In this document: positions 1-8,555 of the stretch, piece by piece
Numbering within the stretch: the stretch's first letter is position 1
Layout of the letters: the number at the start of each line of letters is the position of its first letter
NCBI GenBank assembly: GCA_036278455.1
Contig: DASULB010000416.1
Location: forward strand, 1 to 11,140
Direction of reading: 5' to 3'
DNA: 11,140 nucleotides
Source of the DNA: FW021-bin31 sp036278455
GTDB taxonomy: Bacteria; Bacteroidota; Bacteroidia; Chitinophagales; Chitinophagaceae
Position numbers and translations under genes: made by a program
The notes under the pieces: generated by a model
What the model saw: the letters and a program-made list of their open reading frames with translations, nothing else
Databases searched by the model: none
What the model was told of the DNA's origin: nothing

Positions 1-3000
1 CGCGCCAGCCAGGGTGCATAATATCTCGCTCCGTGATAATACAAACCGCTTTCTTCGTCCCTTTCTTTACCCGTGTACCGATAGCGTTTGGCCGTTTCAG
101 TTTGATTATGGGTAGCCTGGTAAGCGGTGCTGCCGAAGGGATAGTATTCTTCATAAGAGATGATATTGGGATTATTGGCGTCTCCGTCCATTTCCAGACA
201 GACAGTATTCAGGTGATTGCCATACTGATACCGGGTGAGGAAAGCCAGTCCCGCATCTGTCCCCTGTGTGCGTGTTTCCACCAAAGCAATGCGCTGCCTG
301 TCATCCATGATATGCAGCGTTTGCCGTTCCATCTCAATAGCGTTGCCCTGGCGCTTACGGTAAACTTCGTAGTTGCCAATATATATCCGGTCTTTAATGA
401 GACCGCCGTTCTCTATCACTTTACGTACACGACTGCCTGCGCCATCATACACATAATATGCAATGCCGCCGCCGCCCAGATCAATTTGCTGTAGCTGGTC
501 GGCATAATTCCAGCTGATATCGAAGCTGCCATTCTGCAACCCCTGCATGTTACCATGCGCATCGTAACTGTAATTAGCGACAGCGGCCCCCGTCTGTGTT
601 TTAATGAGCTGGTTGTTGCCGGCATTGCAGGTAAATATCCTGGTCCATTTATTTTGAAAGATGCCATTACCGGCATTGTGCACCATTTCCAGCATATTGC
701 CCACCTCATCATACTGGTATAATTCCTGGTATTGCTGCATGGCGTTCATATCCCCTTTGAGGGTTAAGCGCCGACCGCCGCCGTTCAGTGTTTTGTCTGT
801 ATCGAACTGATCACTCGCTGCATTGGTGCCAGCATGTTCCCGCCCTACCGCCCGGGTAAGCCGGTATAAGGCGTCGTACTCAAATTTATTACCGGGGTCC
901 ACGCCTGCATTATTAAAAAAGATTGTTTGTTGGGCCTTGTCCTGTATTTGTATAATATTTTTAACCGGATCATAAGTATAATTCAGATCCTGCAGAATAT
1001 CCGCACCTTTATTTCTCGTGGTCAGCAGGCGTATAAGATGGTAGGTTCTTTCGTCGTAAGTATAGTTCGAAACGGTATTATTTCCATACAATATTTTTTC
1101 ACGCCGGGCTTTGGCATTGTAATCAATATTCTGCACGAACGGAACCGTTGTATTTTGACCCTGTATGAAGACATTTATTTGTTTCAGCAGATTGGCGTCG
1201 TTATATTCCGGCAATAGTTTACTGCCATCGGGGAGAACTGTTTCAATGTGTTTATTTACCGCATTAAACCTGGAAGCACCTGAAAATATTTCCGGATCAA
1301 GCAGGGTAGCCGGGTTTACTATATTCCAGTCAACAATATTTTTATAATCCGCCGCTAATTGCTTAAAGCTGCTTTTGGTGTTGCCCTTAAAGTCATATTC
1401 GGTAGTTTGTGTCATACCGGACTGGTCAAAGCTTTCAAATAATTTTCCGCGAAGATTAAGCAAGGTATCATTAGGCTGTCCCTCGCCATATACATTTAAT
1501 CCGGTCATTTTTTCGGGAGAAGACGTGGTGACCGATTCAGTCAGCCATTGTTTTACCGGGCGGGACAGCTTATCATATTCCGAACGGAAACGGTGATCCC
1601 GGCTGTCCCAGGCGTAGACCGGCTTATCCAGTGCATCCCGAAAGGTCCAGCGTTCGCCACTGTCCATGGCCTCCTGATACACTTTCCTGCCGGTCATATC
1701 GTACCGGAACTGCATCACGGTATTGTTGCGGGCATCCACTACCGCACGCTGATTACCTTCGATATCGAGCACTGATTGTGTGGCATATTTCCCCAAAGCG
1801 CCATTATCTGCGATCGTATAAATGGTTCTTCCCAGGGAATCAAGATGTAATTGCAGCGGTGTATCGGCCTGTTTTGCCGTTAGCCAGGCAGCGCGTGTCT
1901 CCGGATCTGCCGGCTCGGGAGACAGGGGATTTGGGTTTCCTCTGTCTGCATACCACTGACTTTGCAGCACCATATCATTTTCATCATAAGCAAGCTGCTG
2001 CCATGCGTCAAACTCCGTTTTTATGAAACTGCCGTTAGCATGTGTTATGCGGATATTTCTCCCAATGGCATCATAATACAATATATCGGAAAACCCTATT
2101 TCCACCAGTTGCTTTTCGGATTCATACTGATAAGTGGTGCTGAAAAACGGTTCGTATTGCTTTACAGGGTTGCCTTTGTTATTCAGGATGGTCCTTCCGT
2201 TGCCCACCCAGCGTAAACCAGGCGTGGTGTCTGTCTGCACGATTGATCCGTTTTGCCATTGCAGCGCGATTCCCGGTTCCGCCTGCAGTTTCATTTGCAG
2301 GGTTTGCTGCATGCCGTTTAGATAAGCCACACTTGAAAATACCCTGCTGCTTTGCCCTTCCTGCAATTCGCTTATATGCGTTTCCCTTGCCGCATTGGCA
2401 AAACATACCGGCTGAGCACGGTCCATCCATGAAAAAAGATCATAGTAAAAAAATGAAGTCGCCTGCTGCAGGAATTTTTGCGGATCGGTGATCACCTCCG
2501 CCAGATCCGCCGGTGCAATGATGTTGTAAGCAGAGAGCGGCGCATCGCCATGGATCCCATCACTTTCCTTTCCATAAACGGAAGTAGCGATCACCATTCC
2601 CAGTTCATCAGAAATAATCTCACCGAAATTATTATTCATGTCTTTTATCCGGGCAACCTGTAATATCCGATAGTCAATTGCTTCGGCGACCGTTTTGTTA
2701 TGCAGGGGGTCTTCTGTTTGGATCAGCAGCAATGAATACGCATCATAGGTAAGCCGTGTTTTCTCACCGAAAGCATCTTCTACCGCCACCGGCAGGTAAA
2801 ATCTTTGCCGGGCATCGCTTACTGTTTCCGCTCCGTTCAAATATAAATTGCTCCCGGACGGAGCCCACCAGTTTGTTCCATCTGTCTGCACGTACCTTGC
2901 TTCATTGAGCATAGTATTGGTCACCCTGGCGCCAAACAGGTAAGCTGTCAAAAATGGGGTGAATGTTAGCTGATAGCTTTTAAAAATGAAACCGAGGGTA

Positions 3001-6000
3001 TCCGCCTGCTGCAAAGGCAAGGGGGTCACCAGGTCATTGCTGAGATAAATGATCCGCTGCTCTTCTATCAGCCGTTTTTGCGGTATCGTATTGTTCGCAT
3101 TAACCTCATAACCTATCTCCGCAGCCGTTAGAAAAGCATTCAGCATTTCATTCAACTGAAAAGCAGATCCGTTCAGGGGGCTTAATCCCGTTAGCTCATA
3201 CATTTTTGTTACTGCCTGTTGCGGTATGCGATACGAATCCGGCTGGTCGAAATAATTGGTGACTCCATTCTCTGTGAACGTGGTCCGTAACCGCTCCTGC
3301 TCCTGCTGAATGGCTGCCGGCAACTGTGCATTGACTGTTTTCCTGCCATATACAACTGATGCGGATTTCAGCACATTCCCAAAAGCGTCTGTTTCAATGT
3401 TGAGGGTATGCGCTATACGCGGGTCATTCATATCCCGCTCATAATAAAAATTCACCGCTTCGCTTTCCTGCGTCTGCAAAATGGCATGCCGGTTGAGCTG
3501 CCGTGGTTGCAATAATCGGATCAGGTAGTTATGCATAGCCACCGAATAGGGTTCCGTTTGCAAAGCCGTTCCATCCGGCGAATATACTTCCTGCCGTAAG
3601 ATGGTTCCTTTACAGGCACGCAGCGCTTCCCGGTATTCCGCCGGAGAAAGTCCTGCAGGGAGCCGGTGTTGTGGTAGGTCAAATTCAAAAGGTCCTTTAT
3701 TATATTCCTTTTCAAATTGATTAAGGATAGCCGGTTCATTTATAAAAGCACCGGTATGAAACCAGGTGACTGTTTTTACCGGAGGCTGGTGCAGGTCTTC
3801 TTCCACGACATTGCTGGCGCCGGATAATTTAAAATTTTCGGCATCTTCCGTATCTGTCTGGTCCACCCTGCCGAAGCCGCGGAATTCTTTTTCGGGATGA
3901 TCGTAGTAGCCGTGATGATAAGTATATTCATTGGTGAAATAAGTTCCCGCTACTTTATCATTGATCATTACCTTACTTACGCATTGCACCGGAAAAGGCA
4001 GCTTTGTGATCCACGGGGTGCCTGCTTTTTTATCTTCGAGGTAATAGGAGGTAGAACTTTTATATTCCCAGCTTAGCTCTTTTCCAAAATTATTTTTGTA
4101 TGCATTGAGCAGGTAAGGCTTTTTCCCGCCCATCAGGTCGATATAGCGCCAAGGCGCATTTATATTGGCCGGCAGGGAGGACGACCAAACTATGCAGGCG
4201 GTTCCATTACCCAAAAAATCCAGTACTGCCAGCCGGTTAGGCAATTCGGCATCGGGAAACCCATCTATGGACAAGGTTTTGCTCCAGGCATTCCCGCTAA
4301 GATTAATCCAGGCTTTGCACTTGCTTTTACCGAGGTATAAAATGTCCGTAGCGCCGGTGCCGCTGATATCCGCGAGATGCAGGTAAGTGGGATTGAAAAG
4401 GTCGGGCGAATCAAATACCGGGGCAAAGTCCATGTTCACCTTAGCACCAAATTTTCCATAACCGAGATGGGGCCAGTAACATATTTCACCATTCCGGATA
4501 CGTACAATATCCGTCATGCCGTCGCCGCTCATATCCGCCAAAAAAATGCTTTGCTCCGGATCATTGAAAACCATCGCAGGACCCTTTTCTTCATCAAACG
4601 GCTTGGGCGCCCGCTTCTCGGCATCATAGCCGGCCATCCCTTTGCTGGCATACCAGGCAAAAACATTTTCCTCCGAAACAATGATATCCGGCCTTCCGTC
4701 GCCGTTCAGATCAATGAACTTCGTATTCGCATCATTCAGGTCACTTACCGGCATTTGGTCAAACGACCGGAAGGGCTGCCATTGATGATCATCCGACAAC
4801 TCGAAATAGCCTCTCACGTTTCCTGCAAGGCTTACGATGAATTTTCTACCATCCGCCTCCAGATCCTGCAACTGTAACAGTCCGGCCTGTAAACCCGTCA
4901 AGGAAGGCTTGGGCAATACCGGTGCTGCCATCGAAAAATTTCCCCCGCCTAAATTGGATTTATAAAACCACCCGTTGCCCTGTTCGCTTAAAATGCCTGA
5001 TATGCCCTCATTCCAAAGGTCGAGCCATTGATAGTTTGCACCAATGCCAACAGGCGCATTCACCAGGTTATCCGGCGAAATATTTTGCACAGCGGTGTTC
5101 CATTGCATTTCCCTGTAACCAAATTCCATTGGCGCCCAGCTTTTTTTAGAATACCCATCACCATTTTTCTTATACCCGAACTGCTGCAATGAAATAATAT
5201 AATCGGTTTCCGCATTACGTTGTTCATCCGGCGTTGCTGCGGGGTTTTGAAAATAACGGTATTGAGCGTTAAGCGAACGAACCAGACAGGGTGCCTCATT
5301 GACACCATTGTTCAGTTCTTTAAAATAATGAAAGAAGAGTATGCGTTGGCACAGACGGTAGGTGCGCACTTCAAAGCAGGCATGACGATCGGAAAACGCA
5401 TCAAGGCGGGAAGACCAGTCACGTTGAATCTGCGGATCGGGATTATCCGTATCGTGATCGCCGAAATCAAAAACCACTTCAAATATGTATCCCGGACCGG
5501 CAGGCGGATCAGGATTATATGCTTTAGCTATATCGGTCTGATATGGGGTTTTATTTCCATACTTCACACGCTTCAGATAAGCATTGGCAAATGTTGCATT
5601 ACCATTAAACCGGTTTTGCTCCGGCAACTGCCTGACAACATTTACCAGGTTTTCCTGCACATATTCAAATTCCATGCAATTGCCCCTGTCGTCGAAGCTC
5701 AGTTCCGGCAGCCACCTGAATACCCGCCGGTCATCTTTGGGATCTGAAATACGGGCGGCACCGGTTCTTCCATAGATGGTCACCACATTATTAGCAGAGG
5801 TAGTCCTCCAATAAAAAGATACCCCTTTTTGGGGAGTGATGCGCTCAATACGGTACTGGTTTTTTTCTATCCGGGGCCGGTACCTTCTCACCAGTTCACC
5901 TGATGGTGCGGTAAATTCAGCAAATATCCAGTCCCCGCTATTATCCTGCTCCAACAGAGGCACCAGGTCTTCAACACCGGTAAGCATAAATACATCACTT

Positions 6001-6386
6001 TCATCCGCATCCTGGTAAAGCGGCAGCTGCTGATCTGTTCTTCGCTGGATCGAAGGGAAATTTATGCTCCAGCCCATGCCAAAGCAACTATTGCCTGATC
6101 CTGAATCATAGCTGAGTGAAAGAGCAGGCGAAAAATCACTTCTCGTTTTGGAAAGAGGAAGAGGTATCGAAAAAGCTGCTGTGCCGTTGGCTGCATTCAC
6201 CTGAAATTTTTCATCTATACCCTTTATGGCCCCCCCACCCCTGGGCAACGTTATGGAAGGGATCTGAACAAGGCCGGAAGCTGTCTGTGTAGTATCTTTT
6301 CGGGGTTTATTTGTAAAAGAAGTATCCTCCCCGAGGTAATCAGGCATTTGTCCAATCTCTCTTTTGAAGTTCTCGGGGCCCTTCAT
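1..6386 (-). CDS. Fused Tc toxin B/C component (SpvB / TcdB-mid / RHS protein), partial, C-terminus off the left edge
   Basis: The protein resembles the BC cocoon of insecticidal toxin complexes, which encloses a C-terminal toxin and hands it to a TcA pore. The frame is open for 2128 codons from ATG 6386-6384 to position 3, with the same phase at both ends. The SpvB domain (about residues 45-330) shows GGGAIKGIDEKF at 50-61, LSLSYDSGSGN at 89-99 and GMGWSI at 103-108. FG-GAP/VCBS loops follow, best DLNGDGRPD at 559-567, with others near 618 and 673. The TcdB mid-N mark EFRGFG is at 834-839 and the mid-C mark DAFGNVLKS begins at 1000. YD repeats include YDMTGRKV from 1562 and YDEVGNM from 1892. 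YEEYYPFGS (2078-2086) and GLYYHGARYYAPWLA (2114-2128) open the RHS core. I see no signal peptide. B and C are separate proteins in the classic Photorhabdus complex but joined here. The family is clear; the toxin activity is unknown because it lies beyond the window. Confidence 0.95.
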   Translation of the reverse strand, partial: MKGPENFKREIGQMPDYLGEDTSFTNKPRKDTTQTASGLVQIPSITLPRGGGAIKGIDEKFQVNAANGTAAFSIPLPLSKTRSDFSPALSLSYDSGSGNSCFGMGWSINFPSIQRRTDQQLPLYQDADESDVFMLTGVEDLVPLLEQDNSGDWIFAEFTAPSGELVRRYRPRIEKNQYRIERITPQKGVSFYWRTTSANNVVTIYGRTGAARISDPKDDRRVFRWLPELSFDDRGNCMEFEYVQENLVNVVRQLPEQNRFNGNATFANAYLKRVKYGNKTPYQTDIAKAYNPDPPAGPGYIFEVVFDFGDHDTDNPDPQIQRDWSSRLDAFSDRHACFEVRTYRLCQRILFFHYFKELNNGVNEAPCLVRSLNAQYRYFQNPAATPDEQRNAETDYIISLQQFGYKKNGDGYSKKSWAPMEFGYREMQWNTAVQNISPDNLVNAPVGIGANYQWLDLWNEGISGILSEQGNGWFYKSNLGGGNFSMAAPVLPKPSLTGLQAGLLQLQDLEADGRKFIVSLAGNVRGYFELSDDHQWQPFRSFDQMPVSDLNDANTKFIDLNGDGRPDIIVSEENVFAWYASKGMAGYDAEKRAPKPFDEEKGPAMVFNDPEQSIFLADMSGDGMTDIVRIRNGEICYWPHLGYGKFGAKVNMDFAPVFDSPDLFNPTYLHLADISGTGATDILYLGKSKCKAWINLSGNAWSKTLSIDGFPDAELPNRLAVLDFLGNGTACIVWSSSLPANINAPWRYIDLMGGKKPYLLNAYKNNFGKELSWEYKSSTSYYLEDKKAGTPWITKLPFPVQCVSKVMINDKVAGTYFTNEYTYHHGYYDHPEKEFRGFGRVDQTDTEDAENFKLSGASNVVEEDLHQPPVKTVTWFHTGAFINEPAILNQFEKEYNKGPFEFDLPQHRLPAGLSPAEYREALRACKGTILRQEVYSPDGTALQTEPYSVAMHNYLIRLLQPRQLNRHAILQTQESEAVNFYYERDMNDPRIAHTLNIETDAFGNVLKSASVVYGRKTVNAQLPAAIQQEQERLRTTFTENGVTNYFDQPDSYRIPQQAVTKMYELTGLSPLNGSAFQLNEMLNAFLTAAEIGYEVNANNTIPQKRLIEEQRIIYLSNDLVTPLPLQQADTLGFIFKSYQLTFTPFLTAYLFGARVTNTMLNEARYVQTDGTNWWAPSGSNLYLNGAETVSDARQRFYLPVAVEDAFGEKTRLTYDAYSLLLIQTEDPLHNKTVAEAIDYRILQVARIKDMNNNFGEIISDELGMVIATSVYGKESDGIHGDAPLSAYNIIAPADLAEVITDPQKFLQQATSFFYYDLFSWMDRAQPVCFANAARETHISELQEGQSSRVFSSVAYLNGMQQTLQMKLQAEPGIALQWQNGSIVQTDTTPGLRWVGNGRTILNNKGNPVKQYEPFFSTTYQYESEKQLVEIGFSDILYYDAIGRNIRITHANGSFIKTEFDAWQQLAYDENDMVLQSQWYADRGNPNPLSPEPADPETRAAWLTAKQADTPLQLHLDSLGRTIYTIADNGALGKYATQSVLDIEGNQRAVVDARNNTVMQFRYDMTGRKVYQEAMDSGERWTFRDALDKPVYAWDSRDHRFRSEYDKLSRPVKQWLTESVTTSSPEKMTGLNVYGEGQPNDTLLNLRGKLFESFDQSGMTQTTEYDFKGNTKSSFKQLAADYKNIVDWNIVNPATLLDPEIFSGASRFNAVNKHIETVLPDGSKLLPEYNDANLLKQINVFIQGQNTTVPFVQNIDYNAKARREKILYGNNTVSNYTYDERTYHLIRLLTTRNKGADILQDLNYTYDPVKNIIQIQDKAQQTIFFNNAGVDPGNKFEYDALYRLTRAVGREHAGTNAASDQFDTDKTLNGGGRRLTLKGDMNAMQQYQELYQYDEVGNMLEMVHNAGNGIFQNKWTRIFTCNAGNNQLIKTQTGAAVANYSYDAHGNMQGLQNGSFDISWNYADQLQQIDLGGGGIAYYVYDGAGSRVRKVIENGGLIKDRIYIGNYEVYRKRQGNAIEMERQTLHIMDDRQRIALVETRTQGTDAGLAFLTRYQYGNHLNTVCLEMDGDANNPNIISYEEYYPFGSTAYQATHNQTETAKRYRYTGKERDEESGLYYHGARYYAPWLA

Positions 6387-6498
6387 ACAATGAGATTAAA
6401 ATCGTTAGAAGAATAATAATTTAAAGCAACAACAGATGAGAAAAGTTTTGAAGCACTATATTAACTTCAGCTTTCAGAATTAATAATAAATTGCTTTA

Positions 6499-6530
6499 CA
6501 AAAATACACTTCGGAGAAGTTGTCTGACAA
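6499..6530 (-). promoter_or_regulatory. Candidate Bacteroidota-type promoter for the Tc/RHS gene
   Basis: On the minus strand TATTTTTG (6506-6499) matches the Bacteroidota -7 consensus TAnnTTTG. A TTG at 6530-6528 lies 21 bases upstream and could be the -33 element; the usual spacing is nearer 19. This would give an untranslated leader of roughly 110 bases before the ATG at 6386. No Shine-Dalgarno sequence precedes that ATG, as is normal in the phylum. The assignment rests on motif match alone. Confidence 0.45.
6508..6530. promoter_or_regulatory. Two abutting palindromes in the promoter spacer, possible operator
   Basis: ACTTC-GGA-GAAGT (6508-6520) and TTGTC-T-GACAA (6520-6530) are perfect inverted repeats with 3-base and 1-base centres, and they share one base. 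Together they fill the gap between the proposed -33 and -7 elements of the Tc/RHS gene, where a repressor would block polymerase. The arms are only 5 bases long, so each could occur by chance; the pairing and the placement are what make them notable. Confidence 0.3.
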
Positions 6531-6723
6531 GCGTATTTCTACGTATTTTTTTAAAACAGGCGTTTTATCGTAATGAGGGCTAAATGGGTAATTTTTCTAT
6601 AGGACTAAAAATTTTTGATAATTGATGAACAACGGATTTTATAAGCTATTATATGAGAATCATAGACCGGGTTTATAGGAGACTTATTTCGCAGCACCGG
6701 GGATCGGAACAAATATGTAATTT

Positions 6724-6976
6724 TTACAATATAACTGAGAATTGACAGGGAAGCCAAACCTCGTTAACCTCGAAAGAATCTTTTTGAACCATCACCCGGG
6801 ACATTTCCCCGGCCATCGCGGACCACTGTATTACCGAGGTATCGGACTGGTTTATAACATATTGAATGACTAACATATTCAAGATACTATTTTCGATTGT
6901 TCCGCAGGGCCTGGAAAAATTATTTTCATCATAGAATTTGCAGACCGATTAGAAATCGGAAGTCCTCCTGCTCCAT
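6724..6976 (-). pseudogene. Small unidentified coding remnant, or a 50-residue gene at 6724-6876
   Basis: An ATG at 6876-6874 opens a 50-codon frame ending in TAA at 6726-6724. It reads like protein, with AMAGEMSRVMVQKDSFEVNE near its middle. The same frame stays open upstream to a stop near 6950. In another phase, a 15-codon stretch starting at ATG 6976-6974 (MEQEDFRFLIGLQIL) ends at 6929. Joining the two by one frameshift near 6935-6945 would give a protein of about 84 residues. I do not recognise the family. It points the same way as the Tc/RHS gene and ends about 340 bases before it. Chance open frame is a real alternative. Confidence 0.3.
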
Positions 6977-7139
6977 TGAGTAAAAATTTCCCCGTTTTGT
7001 AGAAAATAAGCATTTCTTATACAGAGACATGCTATAAATACTTTATTATGAATATTTTAAACGTAATATGTATATCTGGCATGTTTTTTAAGGTTAAAAT
7101 ATTGTTAAAAATTTCCACATATCTTTAAAAATAAACAAA

Positions 7140-8291
7140 ATGAAAACTTCATCTATGCCAGCTAACAAAAGAAGCATTAAGGCTATATTCCCTTCTTTTG
7201 CCGATCTTTTAATATTATTGATCATTTTAGCTGGCAGTACAAGCTGTAATCATCATCCGTTACCCTCCCCCTCCCCCTCACATCGTTATCAGCAAGTTAA
7301 TCTTGTTTCGGATACTGCAGGATATGGTGCAGCAACGATTGATCAAAACCTGAAAAATGCCTGGGGCATTGCCATCGTCCCTTCCGGACCTATATGGGTA
7401 TCTGACAATCATACCGGAATGACCACAATATATGATGCTACGGGCAAGACATTAATTCCACCTATTACTATTCCTTCTGCTGATCCAAAGAGTCCTGGAG
7501 CGCCTACGGGGCAAGTATACAACTATACTCCGGATTTTATCATACCATCCAGCATGAAAAAAAGCAAATTTATTTTTGCCGGTGAGGATGGAACTATCAG
7601 TGCGTGGAACTCGGGTAGTGCAGCTGTAATAGTGGCAGACCGATCCGGCGAAGAAGCTGTTTATAAAGGCTTAACTATTGCTCAAAATGATTCGGCCAAT
7701 TATTTATATGTGGCTAATTTTAAAGAAGGTCAAATAGATGTATTTGATAAAGATTTTAAATATGTCAGCGGCACGTCTTTCAATGACCCTGCAATTCCAT
7801 CCGGCTTTGCTCCTTTTAATATTGAAAATATCGGTGGAATGCTGTATGTAACATATGCAAAACAAATGGGACCCGATAATGAAGATGACCAGCCTGGCAT
7901 GGGTAATGGTTATGTGGATATTTTCAAGCCTGATGGATCACTGGTAAAACGTTTTGCTTCACAGGGGAAGTTGAATTCCCCATGGGGAATCGCTATGGCT
8001 CCGGAGGGATTTGGTTTGGGGCATAATACCATTCTTATCGGAAATTTCGGAGATGGAAAGATAAATTATTACAATAGTCATGGAGATTTTCAGGGCCAGC
8101 TAAAGGATGAAAAGGGTAAGGTGATTGTTATTGACGGCTTATGGGCAATTACATTTCCAGGTGACAACGTTACATCGATTAACTCCGACTGGCTTTTCTT
8201 TACCGCCGGACCTAATGATGAAGAGCATGGGCTTTTCGGTTATCTAACACAAAATCTTATGAAAAGCCCGTCGAAACCCGGATCTTATTAG
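7140..8291 (+). CDS. TIGR03118 family beta-propeller lipoprotein
   Basis: This is a complete 383-residue protein of the conserved TIGR03118 family, whose function is not known. Residues 1-36 look like a lipoprotein signal: basic residues at K10, R11 and K14, a hydrophobic run at 23-32 (LLILLIILAG), then STSC with Cys36. The lipobox is loose, as is common in Bacteroidota. No acidic run follows the cysteine, so a surface export signal is not evident and a periplasm-facing anchor is likelier. A Pro/Ser-rich linker (40-48) leads into NHL-like propeller blades: NAWGIAIVPSGPIWVSDN (73-90), YLYVANFKEGQIDVFD (189-204), SPWGIAMAP (280-288), ILIGNFGDGKINYY (298-311) and DGLWAITFPGD (332-342). ATG 7140 is chosen because it precedes the signal peptide. 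The gene ends with TAG and, directly after, TGA in the same frame. It has no operon partner here. Confidence 0.9.
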   Translation: MKTSSMPANKRSIKAIFPSFADLLILLIILAGSTSCNHHPLPSPSPSHRYQQVNLVSDTAGYGAATIDQNLKNAWGIAIVPSGPIWVSDNHTGMTTIYDATGKTLIPPITIPSADPKSPGAPTGQVYNYTPDFIIPSSMKKSKFIFAGEDGTISAWNSGSAAVIVADRSGEEAVYKGLTIAQNDSANYLYVANFKEGQIDVFDKDFKYVSGTSFNDPAIPSGFAPFNIENIGGMLYVTYAKQMGPDNEDDQPGMGNGYVDIFKPDGSLVKRFASQGKLNSPWGIAMAPEGFGLGHNTILIGNFGDGKINYYNSHGDFQGQLKDEKGKVIVIDGLWAITFPGDNVTSINSDWLFFTAGPNDEEHGLFGYLTQNLMKSPSKPGSY

Positions 8292-8294
8292 TGA

Positions 8295-8528
8295 ACTGTA
8301 CTGGGTACCCCTGCGGAATTAAGCGAAAAACTGCGGACTGCTATTGGTGATGATATTATTCCGTTCCCCATGGAACCGGAGATGTGCTAATGCTATGCTT
8401 GCTTCACTAATGGTGAGCCGCAGTACGCGCTGGTTTCCGACAGAGAAGACTACCCTACCGTCTTTTTGTTTGGCAGCATTGCGCTCAACAACAGCAGAAA
8501 CAGAATTACTGGCTTTGACTGGACCTGA
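8295..8528 (+). pseudogene. Unidentified broken coding remnant downstream of the TIGR03118 gene
   Basis: Right after the double stop of the lipoprotein gene, the same frame resumes with protein-like sequence: GTPAELSEKLRTAIGDDIIP from about 8304, interrupted by TAA at 8388-8390. It continues with NGEPQYALVSDREDYPTVFL from about 8409 and ends in TGA at 8526-8528. There is no good start codon. Base composition resembles coding DNA more than the AT-rich spacer that follows. I do not recognise the family and nothing links it to TIGR03118. A caution is that the minus strand of the same bases (about 8325-8534) is also open and protein-like, so the strand is not certain. I read it as a relic of an unknown gene cut short beside the transposase fragment. 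Confidence 0.35.
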
Positions 8529-8555
8529 AAATCACCCTTCCGACATTCATCCTAT

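Larger units (their letters stand above)
6387..7139. other. AT-rich intergenic spacer between two divergent genes
   Basis: These 753 bases separate the divergently transcribed Tc/RHS gene and the TIGR03118 lipoprotein gene. They contain the proposed Tc/RHS promoter (6499-6530) and a weak minus-strand coding signal (6724-6976), listed separately. The part just before 7140 is very AT-rich; TATCTTTA at 7120-7127 is one base off the -7 consensus, but I see no convincing -33 partner at the right spacing. I see no tRNA, riboswitch or CRISPR-like repeat in this stretch. Confidence 0.6.

Noticed and set aside
33..6018. Many plus-strand open frames of 60-175 codons opposite the Tc/RHS gene
   Set aside because: They are antisense to a continuous 2128-codon frame with domain motifs throughout, show no recognisable family, and overlap one another.
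6945..6959. Palindrome CCGATT-AGA-AATCGG
   Set aside because: Only 6-base arms, no promoter or T-run beside it, and it falls within the possible coding remnant; chance is sufficient.
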